Positions 40,068 to 48,800 of a stretch of DNA of 64,000 bases are shown here, in pieces (the stretch's first letter is position 1; every line of letters starts with the position of its first letter). Source of the stretch: Opitutales bacterium (GTDB lineage Bacteria > Verrucomicrobiota > Verrucomicrobiia > Opitutales > Opitutaceae); NCBI GenBank assembly GCA_018700525.1, contig JABITN010000097.1:1-64000 (forward strand), in the 5' to 3' direction. The notes under the pieces were generated by a model. The model saw only the letters and a list, made by a program, of their open reading frames with translations. It did not search any database and was not told the origin of the DNA. The translations under genes and the position numbers were made by a program.

Positions 40068-40153
40068 AATTGGTTAGTACCTCGTAATTTCTCACGTTCA
40101 GAGCAAAAGCATCCATTCATTTTCATGGTTACGGTAAAGATCATTTCGACCGC

Positions 40154-41602
40154 TTACTCGGACTGGGGCATGCCCGGTTCCCCCAAGTGCTCCCAATCAT
40201 CAAGCGAACAACCAAACGCCGCCTCCGTAATCGTCCGAATACCAAGCATCCCATTATGGATCCTAAGCGTAGGAAATCCTATTTCTGACGACTTATAGAC
40301 ATCCGAATGCTGCGTCAAAACACGTTCTTGCATCCCCTTCGGATACATACTCAACCCAGCGAAATAGTGGTGCCCATTACGTTCCACATGATCGATGCCC
40401 AGACTAGCCATCACTGACAAATCATTCAACAAAGCCACAGGTCCGACATTCGCCAAATCCTCTCCGCTCATAACCCATGGTCCCCCTTCCGGCGACTGCT
40501 CTTGTTTCCACCGCAACAAGCACCGATTAGCGATTCCCTTAAACACGCCTTTGCAGTTTTTATGGCTCGTCCCCCGGTATCCCAGCTCCAAGGCTCGCGG
40601 CAAGCTCGAGAGCTCTCCATCTGACTCGTCGATAATCATTGGCGGAGCTTCAGGCCATTCGGCCAAGGCCGCTCCAACAGAATCCAGCAAAGCGAAATCG
40701 CGATGCAAGGGCTGCTCGACGAACAACAAACAGGTAGGGTCCAACAAAAACTCCAATTCCGGCTCCCTGATATAGGCCTCCCAATGCTCCCTGAATTGGG
40801 CGATATCACGAAATTGTTCGTTCCCATCGAACGTAATCCGAGCTCCCGGGACCTTTCGGGCCAAGAGACTAGCAATTTGTTTCAGGCGGGCCACGTCCGC
40901 TTCCAAGTCACCGCGAATCTTTACTTTAAAGTATAGCAAACCATAACAATCGATCGATTCTTCCAACGAATGCGGCAGCCCGTCATCGATTTGATCTTCA
41001 GCGGAAATCTCATTCTTAGTCAGCGGATCGCCCAAACCTACCGTATGTCGAATTGCAATACATTCAAGCGGCACGTCAGGCAGGAAATCCTTCACGTCCA
41101 TTCCCTTCAATTCCGAATGGATCCGTCCCAGATCCATTCCCAGTCCATTCTCTCGAAGCAAAACGCAAAATGGCTTTCCTTTCGCCCTACAAAACCCATC
41201 GATAACCGCTCGCTCTATTAAACTTGTACCCAAATGAGCCAATAGCGGAGGCAAACCTTCCGACTTCGACCAAGCATCCTGTTCTCGATATAGTACGTTC
41301 CAAAAACCGAATACCGATTCCTTCTCGCCCAATGCAACAGCGGTTTTCGCCGCATGCTCAATTGCCGCAAGCATTTCAGGCAAGTCTTCCTCGAAAAGCG
41401 TCTTCGGATTCTTGGTGAACCATTTAGGCGGAAGCCCTTCGGAACTAAGACCGTCAATCACAGCTCCGTTCACTTGCAATTTCGCTTTCAAGAAAAGGTG
41501 CGGCAAACGCGTCATACTAGCGATCCCATATTGAAACGGAAAACGCGTTTCCATCCAACGATGAGAATATTCAATTTCGAGAACTCGAACAATATCAGTC
41601 AT
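40154..41602 (-). CDS. Enolase-superfamily (mandelate racemase/muconate lactonizing enzyme-like) protein
   Basis: LLYFKVKIRGDLEADVARL (KxK), ARITFDGNEQF, LLFVEQPLHRDFALL, PMIIDESDGELSSL. Confidence 0.75.
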   Translation of the reverse strand: MTDIVRVLEIEYSHRWMETRFPFQYGIASMTRLPHLFLKAKLQVNGAVIDGLSSEGLPPKWFTKNPKTLFEEDLPEMLAAIEHAAKTAVALGEKESVFGFWNVLYREQDAWSKSEGLPPLLAHLGTSLIERAVIDGFCRAKGKPFCVLLRENGLGMDLGRIHSELKGMDVKDFLPDVPLECIAIRHTVGLGDPLTKNEISAEDQIDDGLPHSLEESIDCYGLLYFKVKIRGDLEADVARLKQIASLLARKVPGARITFDGNEQFRDIAQFREHWEAYIREPELEFLLDPTCLLFVEQPLHRDFALLDSVGAALAEWPEAPPMIIDESDGELSSLPRALELGYRGTSHKNCKGVFKGIANRCLLRWKQEQSPEGGPWVMSGEDLANVGPVALLNDLSVMASLGIDHVERNGHHYFAGLSMYPKGMQERVLTQHSDVYKSSEIGFPTLRIHNGMLGIRTITEAAFGCSLDDWEHLGEPGMPQSE

Positions 41603-41777
41603 ATCAACCCTTCAATTATTATTGATCATACAAAGATACCAAGACATTGAAACCTTTTGTTTCAGTCAGATTCACGCAAAACCGCGGCAAGACCTTTTGC
41701 GAAGCCTTGACCAATCATATCCGGCAACAATCGATCTGCAAATACGGCAAACCAGCTCCACAAACGCACACTCATGC

Positions 41778-42212
41778 TTCGAGAGTCCTCTAGCCCCGTC
41801 AACGCCATCCTGCCAGAATACGGCGTCTGCATCCTCGAAAGCCACCACTTCCGTTTCAAATTCGTCCGAACAGCGCATTCAAGACTATCTCTCTCAACTG
41901 GAAAAAGAATTTTTCCTCGAGGAACGGCTTGAAAATACCGCCGCGCGACTCGGGATGAGCCTGCGCCGCTTCACCACTCACTTCCGAACGCAGGCCGGCC
42001 GATCGCGTCACCAAAAGATCACCGAACTCCGAATCGCTCATGCATGCCGCCTCCTTTCCGAGCCGAAACGAAGCGTCATCGGAATCGCCTTCGAATGCGG
42101 TTACGGCGATCTCTCCAGTTTCTACCGAGCATTCCGAAAATCCAAAAAACGTTACCCAAGCGGCTATCGTAAGCAGCTCGCCCTTACGAGTGAAAACGCT
42201 TCGACGCAATAA
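41778..42212 (+). pseudogene. Truncated/frameshifted AraC-family regulator remnant
   Basis: HTH region intact in one frame (RLENTAARLGMSLRRFTTHFRTQAGRSRHQKITELRIAHACRLL...AFECGYGDLSSFYRAFRKSKKRYPSGYRK); a fragment NAILPEYGVCILESHHFRFKFVRTAHS typical of an AraC sensor-domain N-terminus lies upstream in another frame; most of the sensor domain missing. Confidence 0.6.
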
Positions 42213-42234
42213 AGCATTCCCGAGCTATTGAAAA

Positions 42235-42401
42235 GGTCGCGACCGATCTCCGAGCGGTCATATCTGTCAAAGCATTTGAAAGATTGAATCGTTCAGAGTG
42301 AAAGCACGGAGATCGGCCGCTATCCAGTTCAGCGACTAAGCCTTTCGACAGGCGCAGAGTCTGCGACTGACTTCGAGATATTTACCTGAAGGAGAATAAA
42401 A
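42235..42401. repeat. Intergenic hairpin repeat, copy D
   Basis: GGTCGCGACCGATCTCCGA ... CGGAGATCGGCCGCTATCC plus tail ...CTTCGAGATATTTACCTGAAGGAGAATAAAA. Confidence 0.85.
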
Positions 42402-42468
42402 ATGAGCCACAAAGAGGCACGGGGATATTGCACAATTAAGCCAAAGGCTCCACCCGCCTAAGCTACAG

Positions 42469-43494
42469 CTACTGAAGCCCTAAGAACAAATCGCGACCTT
42501 TTACCAGCGATTCGATCTTACGTTCGGCGATCGAACGCTTCAGCATCCAGAACCCACAGTCAGGATGCACCCAAGCGACTCGATCAGAACCCGCTTTCAA
42601 ATCCGCTTTCTCAATACGTCGGGCGATCTCCTCAGGGCTCTCGATATGATTCACCTTGATGTCTATTACGCCGATACCGAGTTTGATCTTCGTGTCGATT
42701 TCCTTGAGCACGTCGAGATCTGCTTCCGGCCGGTGCGCAAATTCCATCACCAAGTGATCCGTATGCAGGCTATTCAGAAAATTCAAAAGCGGCTTCCATT
42801 TCCCTGACTGGATCGTCTGCCCACCATAATTCCCGAAACAAAAATGAACCGCCTTCTCCACCTTCACTTTATCTAAAATACGATTGATCGCCTCAGCTGC
42901 CAACGGAGCGTTCTCCGGACTTCCAGGGACATTCGCCTCGTCAATTTGAACACAAACGCAAGGAAGCTCCGAAACTTGCTCAGCCATTACGTCGGCGATT
43001 GCCAACGTTAGTGCTTCCAAACTCCCGTAGTGATTATCCAATAACGTCCGCGCCAACATATAAGGGCTCGTCAACGTAAACTTCATTGGGCCTCCCGCGA
43101 CCTGCGACGAACGCGTGCACGCCTCGACCAAATCCAGCGAACCTTCATTCAAAGCCTCCGTAACCACGCCAGCTGGTTTGCGACGAAAAGACATCTCATT
43201 CTTCTTCGAAAAAGCCTTCGCATCACTAATCCCAATCCGTGTGCTTATCCCACCGATACGAGATATGAAATATTCGATCATTCCATTCGTATCCGGGTGA
43301 CTGATATCATAGCGATACAACTCGCCATCCGTCGGCAAATCGATCCCCGCATCACGTTGCAAACCGATCACGACGCGCGTCGCATCTTGAACCGTTTGCT
43401 CGCTCGGCAAGGCATAAAGCCAATCGATCTGCGAGTACGAACCAACCGTCGTCGTTTTAATACTGGGGCCCTCGGAAAATAAATGAGATGACAT
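42469..43494 (-). CDS. Single-domain methionine synthase (MetE C-terminal/core-MetE)-like protein
   Basis: KTTTVGSYSQIDWLY...LPTDGELYRYD...CVQIDEANV...HFCFGNYGG (HxC)...VMEFAHR...VHPDCGFWML; probable start MSSHLF at 43494 (ORF to 43530). Confidence 0.82.
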   Translation of the reverse strand: MSSHLFSEGPSIKTTTVGSYSQIDWLYALPSEQTVQDATRVVIGLQRDAGIDLPTDGELYRYDISHPDTNGMIEYFISRIGGISTRIGISDAKAFSKKNEMSFRRKPAGVVTEALNEGSLDLVEACTRSSQVAGGPMKFTLTSPYMLARTLLDNHYGSLEALTLAIADVMAEQVSELPCVCVQIDEANVPGSPENAPLAAEAINRILDKVKVEKAVHFCFGNYGGQTIQSGKWKPLLNFLNSLHTDHLVMEFAHRPEADLDVLKEIDTKIKLGIGVIDIKVNHIESPEEIARRIEKADLKAGSDRVAWVHPDCGFWMLKRSIAERKIESLVKGRDLFLGLQ

Positions 43495-43816
43495 AGAATT
43501 ACACCATAGCACCTCCCCCTGAATCGACAAGGCGAAACCGGCAATTCTCGCTATGCAAATGCGGCGCCCCCAACAAACCTAAAAGTCAAAGAAAGTTTTA
43601 TCCACCTCACCCACCAAACGCTTGACCCACCAACCCTACCAAAGGATATTCAATCCCTAAACCGTTTCACCATTCTCACCTCATACATCCACCATGGTTG
43701 CCGGCCTCTTACCCTGGCTCGGCACAGCGCCTTTCGTACAAAAGCAAAGCCAAGAACGTATTGATCACTTGAAAAACCAAGACAATATCTAACACCGAAA
43801 ACCACTTTCGACCCAA

Positions 43817-44569
43817 ATGATCTCACGCCGTAACTTCATCAAAACAACTACCGCCGCAACTCTCTGTGCCACGCTCAACTCCGTATGTTCATCCGCCAAC
43901 GCCAAGCAACGCCATGGCGAAGAACCGGTTACGGTGAGCAAGCGTATCGAACCGTTTTATCCAGGTTGGGCCTACAACCACGGCATTGGCGAAGGGTTTG
44001 CGAAGGTCGCCTTCTATGTCGACGAGCATGGCCAAGCCTCTGAATACTTTGTCATAGAATACTCTCAGAAAGCATTCGCCGACGAATTCATGAAGGTCCT
44101 GCCAAAATGGAAGTTCAAACCTGCTAACAAATTCGGCAAGCCAATCAAAACCGTCTGCCACGCCTATTGGGAATTCCTTCCCGATCGGCCCATTGTCACC
44201 AATGCCTTATTCGATACCAGCAAGCGCATAAAGAAAAGCGACAAGCATTCGCGCCGCGATCTACTCGTTCGTGAAGAATCGGAACTGGATTCCAAACCGC
44301 GCATGCTCGCGTTCCCCGAAGTCGTGGCCTCGCAAGGATTCGACGAATCGAAACTGACCGATGCCAAAGTCTCAGTAAGCTGCGAATTCTACATCGATTC
44401 CGAAGGTGCCGTCGCCTTACCGGTAATTACTGATTCCGGCGCTCACGAACTCAATGGACACTTCGCAGCAGCCTTTTCCCAAGCGAACTTCGAACGCCCC
44501 ATAGCCGACGGTAAACCCGCAATCGCTTTTCTAAAAAAGACCTACTTAATTAGCGTCACCGTTAAGTAA
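43817..44569 (+). CDS. Tat-signal protein with two TonB C-terminal-like domains
   Basis: MISRRNFIKTTTAATLCATLNSVCSSANA; GIGEGFAKVAFYVDEHGQASEYFVIEYSQKAFADEFMKVLPKWKFKPA and a second similar segment KVSVSCEFYIDSEGAVALPVITDSGAHELNGHFAAAFSQANFERP. Confidence 0.65.
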   Translation: MISRRNFIKTTTAATLCATLNSVCSSANAKQRHGEEPVTVSKRIEPFYPGWAYNHGIGEGFAKVAFYVDEHGQASEYFVIEYSQKAFADEFMKVLPKWKFKPANKFGKPIKTVCHAYWEFLPDRPIVTNALFDTSKRIKKSDKHSRRDLLVREESELDSKPRMLAFPEVVASQGFDESKLTDAKVSVSCEFYIDSEGAVALPVITDSGAHELNGHFAAAFSQANFERPIADGKPAIAFLKKTYLISVTVK

Positions 44570-44784
44570 ACTGTATGAATCTTATCGATCGTTGATCTAA
44601 GGTAATCGATCAGGGATTTTGGATACAGTATTCCATACGATGAGATATCGAAGCTAATTTCGTGGATTGAGACCTCCGAGTCGATTGTTCAAGTTGCCGA
44701 TATAGCTCGAACGCATTCGATACAGCTAAATGTTAAAGCGTTCCCAACAAAGTTCTACACCCGCACCCTAAGACCTATCCGCAT

Positions 44785-44822
44785 ACAAAAAAGCGTAACA
44801 GACTTACGCCTGTTACGCTTAA
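44785..44822 (-). terminator. Rho-independent terminator downstream of RRM gene
   Basis: Minus strand AAGCGTAACAG-GCGTAAGT-CTGTTACGCTTTTTTG. Confidence 0.88.
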
Positions 44823-44854
44823 TAAATTTTCGAGAAGTTTCTCGATAGACGTTC

Positions 44855-45199
44855 CTAGCGACCGCCGCGGTAGTTGCCACCGCCTCCGCCGCCGCGATAG
44901 TTGCCACCGCCACCGCCTCCGCGATAGTTGCCACCTCCACCGCCGCCGTCACGAGGAGCTCTTGGGGTCGCTTCGCGAACAGATAATGCTCGACCCATAT
45001 TGTCTTTGCCATCGAGATCTTCGATTGCCGCTTTAGCTTCTTCTGCGCTATCCATCGTTACAAACGCGAAACCGCGTGAACGACCAGTATCCCGATCTGT
45101 AATGATCTTCAAACGAGAGACCACGCCAAAGGATTCAAATGTTTGCTGAAGGTCCTCTTCAGTTATGTCGAAAGACAAATTTCCTACGAATATTTCCAT
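44855..45199 (-). CDS. RNA recognition motif (RRM) glycine-rich RNA-binding protein
   Basis: MEIFVGNLSFDITEEDLQQTFESFGVVSRLKIITDRDTGRSRGFAFVTM (RNP2/RNP1) then GGGGGGNYRG repeats; likely start at 45199, ORF track start further upstream. Confidence 0.95.
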   Translation of the reverse strand: MEIFVGNLSFDITEEDLQQTFESFGVVSRLKIITDRDTGRSRGFAFVTMDSAEEAKAAIEDLDGKDNMGRALSVREATPRAPRDGGGGGGNYRGGGGGGNYRGGGGGGNYRGGR

Positions 45200-45484
45200 G
45201 TTATCAGTTGTTAAAAGCATCAGTTCATCTAGATAAGGTAGATTCGAACAGCGACGCTTAGACCGGAACACACCTCGAATCCTAAATACATTAGGATCCA
45301 GCAATAAAAAACCTCTAAACATCGAATTTCGCCACATTGCGAGCACAAAAGCTAAAACCTCCAGCAAAGCTCTATCCTAAAGACACCTATCAATTGCCCC
45401 TAAAACCCGAAAGCTACTGGTTTTCAGAACCCGGCCTTGCGAATTTGCCCAAGATACCAGAAAGCCTTTCAACTATTTACTAGC

Positions 45485-47341
45485 ATGAATGACCGATTTA
45501 GAGAATGCATTCTACAGGCCACTGGAGCGACTGATCTGGTAGAAACCGAGACAATCCAAAGCTTATGGAGCGGCTACGGAAAGGTCGTCCGTATCAAGCT
45601 GATAAACGCCTCTATAGAAACTGTAGTGGTCAAATTCGTACGATACCCCGACGCAGGCAATCACCCCCGAGGCTGGAACACCAATCGCTCTCACGAGCGA
45701 AAGCTAAAATCCTATCAAGTGGAGGCCGCCTGGTATTCCCATTGGAGCGACCGCTGCTCAGACCCCTGTCGCATCCCTCATTGCTATGCACTTGAAACCA
45801 AGGGCGAAGAATCGCTCATGGTGCTCGAGGATCTAGACCGGGCAGGCTTCCCTCTTCGAAAATCAAACGTATCCCATATCGAAATCGAAACCTGCCTTTC
45901 ATGGCTCGCGAACTTTCACGCGACATTCATGGGCGAAACGCCTACCGAACTCTGGGACCAAGGCACCTACTGGCACTTGAGTACCCGTCCAGATGAATTA
46001 GCCGCCCTGGATAATGGAGAACTCAAGCAGGCAGCCTCACAAATAGATAAGGCACTAAACGAAAGTCCATTCCAGACCTTTGTTCACGGCGATGCAAAAC
46101 TGGCTAATTTTTGTTTCTCGCAAGATGGCGACCGCGTCGCAGCCGTCGATTTTCAATACGTCGGCGGCGGGTGCGGTATGAAAGACATAGCATACTTCAT
46201 CGGCAGCTGTATCCACGAGAATGATTGCGAACAATTCGAGCACCGGCTTCTGAAGACCTATTTCCGACACTTGAAAGAAGCCATCGAACGGCTAGGGAAA
46301 TCAATCGACTTCGAGGTACTCGAAGCAGATTGGCGAAAGCTCTACCCATTCGCTTGGGCCGACTTTCATCGCTTCCTAAAAGGCTGGAGCCCTGGACACT
46401 GGAAACTCAACAGTTACAGCGAACGTCTCGCACGCAAGGTCGTGGACGAGAGCAAACGCTCGATCGAACCTGACCTGAATGAATTAGCCGAGCTCGCAAT
46501 CGATGCCGCCAAACAAGCGGGTCGACTCATCGCGGAACGCACCCAGAGCTCAATTTCAATTTTCAAAAAAACTGCCGGCGATAGCGAATCTTCTCAAGTC
46601 GTCACCGAAATCGACCACCTCTGCCAAGATCTCATCCTCAAAGCGCTTAGCCCGAGCCTCGAACAGTTCGCCCTCGGACTCCTGACAGAAGAAAGCGCCG
46701 ACGATCTAAGTCGCCTCGACAGAGAGTACTTCTGGTGCGTCGACCCGCTCGACGGCACGCTCCCCTTCATCGAATCCAGCCCTGGTTACGCCGTATCCAT
46801 TTCCTTGGTTTCGCTAAACGGAACGCCTCTTATCGGAGTTATCTACGATCCAGCCGAACACACCCTCTACCACGCGATCGAAGGCCAAGGTGCGTTTCGT
46901 AACCGCGAACCCTGGAATCCTAAACTCTCCCTCCCAACCGATCAGACGCCTTTGTCGGTCATTGGCGACCGAAGCCTTGCCTTACACCCTCGCTACGCTG
47001 AAATCGTATTCGAGATAGAAACTATAGCCAGCGAGCTAGGCTTCAATGGAACTCGATTCATACTGCAAGGAGGTGCCGCCATGAACGCCTGCTGGGTTCT
47101 CGAAAACACTCCTGCTTGCTATTTCAAATTTCCAAAACCGCAAGATGGAGGAGGTAGCCTCTGGGACTATGCAGCCTCCGCTTGTATATTCAAGGAAGCC
47201 AGAGCGATTGCCAGCGATATATACGGAATGCCCCTCGACCTCAACCGACCCGATTCGACCTTCATGAACCACCGCGGCATTCTCTACTCCACCGATTCCG
47301 ACCTCGCCCAGTGCATAGTCGACTTTTACGCCAGGCCCTAA
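45485..47341 (+). CDS. Fusion: APH/EcKL-like phosphotransferase (kinase) + inositol monophosphatase/CysQ-like phosphatase
   Basis: N-term: [32 protein letters not shown]-term: [48 protein letters not shown] 45437..47341, probable start MNDRFREC at 45485. Confidence 0.9.
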   Translation: MNDRFRECILQATGATDLVETETIQSLWSGYGKVVRIKLINASIETVVVKFVRYPDAGNHPRGWNTNRSHERKLKSYQVEAAWYSHWSDRCSDPCRIPHCYALETKGEESLMVLEDLDRAGFPLRKSNVSHIEIETCLSWLANFHATFMGETPTELWDQGTYWHLSTRPDELAALDNGELKQAASQIDKALNESPFQTFVHGDAKLANFCFSQDGDRVAAVDFQYVGGGCGMKDIAYFIGSCIHENDCEQFEHRLLKTYFRHLKEAIERLGKSIDFEVLEADWRKLYPFAWADFHRFLKGWSPGHWKLNSYSERLARKVVDESKRSIEPDLNELAELAIDAAKQAGRLIAERTQSSISIFKKTAGDSESSQVVTEIDHLCQDLILKALSPSLEQFALGLLTEESADDLSRLDREYFWCVDPLDGTLPFIESSPGYAVSISLVSLNGTPLIGVIYDPAEHTLYHAIEGQGAFRNREPWNPKLSLPTDQTPLSVIGDRSLALHPRYAEIVFEIETIASELGFNGTRFILQGGAAMNACWVLENTPACYFKFPKPQDGGGSLWDYAASACIFKEARAIASDIYGMPLDLNRPDSTFMNHRGILYSTDSDLAQCIVDFYARP

Positions 47342-47355
47342 CTCCACGTCCAAAA

Positions 47356-47427
47356 GGTATCGGCCGATCTCCAAGCGGCCACGCTCGACGGCATGATTAT
47401 TCAACAACCATGGAGACTCGGATATTG
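47356..47427. repeat. Degenerate intergenic hairpin repeat, copy E
   Basis: GGTATCGGCCGATCTCCAAGCGGCC ... GAGACTCGGATATTGGCC resembles copies A/B/D. Confidence 0.45.
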
Positions 47428-47560
47428 GCCTAATTAAAACCATCTAATCAAAGTCCCCACCCCACGTACTCGACTCGAATAGAATGAAACACATTCCAGA
47501 CCTAACCCACAATCGGTTGTTTACACGCGAGAGCTAGCGCCTAAATATTCCCTACGACCT

Positions 47561-48073
47561 ATGGCCAATCCCAGAAATGAGATAGTATTCGTCTGCACCG
47601 CCAACACCTGCCGCAGTCCAATGGCAGAAGGGCTTTTCCGGCACGCTTTACTCGCCCAAGACGAGCCGATGAAATCGCTCATAGTCTCGTCCGCAGGTGT
47701 TTCCACCTATGATAAGCAGCCCCCTGCGAATAATGCCGTAACCGCGATGAGCAAAGTCGGCATCGATATCAAAAATCATAAAAGCCAGCCGATCACAGAA
47801 GAGTTGATCGACCGAGCTCTAGCCTTTTTCGCGATGACCGACACGCACTTGGCAATGTTATCCTTTCGCGTCGATCCGCCACCATCGAACGCTTTTCTGA
47901 TGCGGCAATTTATCGAAGCCGATGCAAACGACGAAATCCCTGACCCTTTTGGGATGAGCCTGAATCACTACGAAGCCTGCCGCGATAGCATGGTCGAAGC
48001 AATTCCCTCCTTGCTGCAAGTGGTCAAAACGCTTTACGAAGCTCAGCTCGGCGGTCAATCGGTCGATCAGTAA
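47561..48073 (+). CDS. Low molecular weight protein-tyrosine phosphatase-family protein
   Basis: IVFVCTANTCRSPMAEGLFRHAL (C(X)5R). Confidence 0.9.
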   Translation: MANPRNEIVFVCTANTCRSPMAEGLFRHALLAQDEPMKSLIVSSAGVSTYDKQPPANNAVTAMSKVGIDIKNHKSQPITEELIDRALAFFAMTDTHLAMLSFRVDPPPSNAFLMRQFIEADANDEIPDPFGMSLNHYEACRDSMVEAIPSLLQVVKTLYEAQLGGQSVDQ

Positions 48074-48113
48074 CCCAGCAAAACCGCTGCCTACTTCGAT
48101 TTCCAATCCATTA

Positions 48114-48746
48114 ATGAAACGATCGCTCTCGGATAATCTCAAACGTTCCCTGGGCGATCGCTCCCATTCGGATATTTCGCTCAATTTCATATTAGACAAT
48201 GTCAAAGAGCAAGGCTTCGGGCTTCTGCTAATGACGCTTTCGCTCCCCAGCGCCCTACCCATTCCAGCGGCTGGCTATTCGACCCCCTTCGGCATTCTAT
48301 TTATAATTCTTGGGATGCAGTTGCTAATCGGACGCCATCGCCCCTGGCTCCCGCAATGGGCTCTCAATCGCTCCATGAGCCGATCCTTCGCCGAGAAAAC
48401 CCTCGGAACCTCCGCTAAATGGCTGGCGAAGATCGAACCCCTCGTACACCCGCGCTTCGAGTGGATCAGCAGTCCCTTTGGCTCGCGTTTCTTGAGCGTC
48501 GTCGTTATCGTGATGGCCGGGCTCATGATTCTCCCAATCCCTACGACAAACACCTTTCCCGCTGGAGTCATCTTTCTAATTGGCGTCGGCCTTTCGGAAA
48601 AAGACGGCCTTTTATGCCTTGGAGCCTGCGTCCTAGGCGTGGCAGCCATAGCTCTCTACGCATTCGTTATTTACCTGCTCATCACCCAAGGCATGGAAGG
48701 CCTCGAACAATTCAAAGAATGGATCAAGGGCCTAATCGGCATCTAA
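48114..48746 (+). CDS. Exopolysaccharide synthesis ExoD-family membrane protein
   Basis: EQGFGLLLMTLSLPSALPIPAAGYSTPFGILFIILGMQLLIGRHRPWLPQW. Confidence 0.88.
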   Translation: MKRSLSDNLKRSLGDRSHSDISLNFILDNVKEQGFGLLLMTLSLPSALPIPAAGYSTPFGILFIILGMQLLIGRHRPWLPQWALNRSMSRSFAEKTLGTSAKWLAKIEPLVHPRFEWISSPFGSRFLSVVVIVMAGLMILPIPTTNTFPAGVIFLIGVGLSEKDGLLCLGACVLGVAAIALYAFVIYLLITQGMEGLEQFKEWIKGLIGI

Positions 48747-48800
48747 TTTCTCGCCCCTCTTGCCCACGAGTAACGCTCATCGAATCCAAGCTGTTACAGC

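Noticed and set aside
44570-44760. Imperfect inverted repeats (ACTGTATG...ATACAG, ATCGATC...) as a regulatory RNA
   Set aside because: Pairing is short and discontinuous; not enough to support a feature
44755-45012. 85-aa minus-strand ORF with Ala/Val-rich repeats
   Set aside because: Alternate frame of the RRM glycine-rich tail; repeats are a by-product of the GGC/CGG repeat DNA
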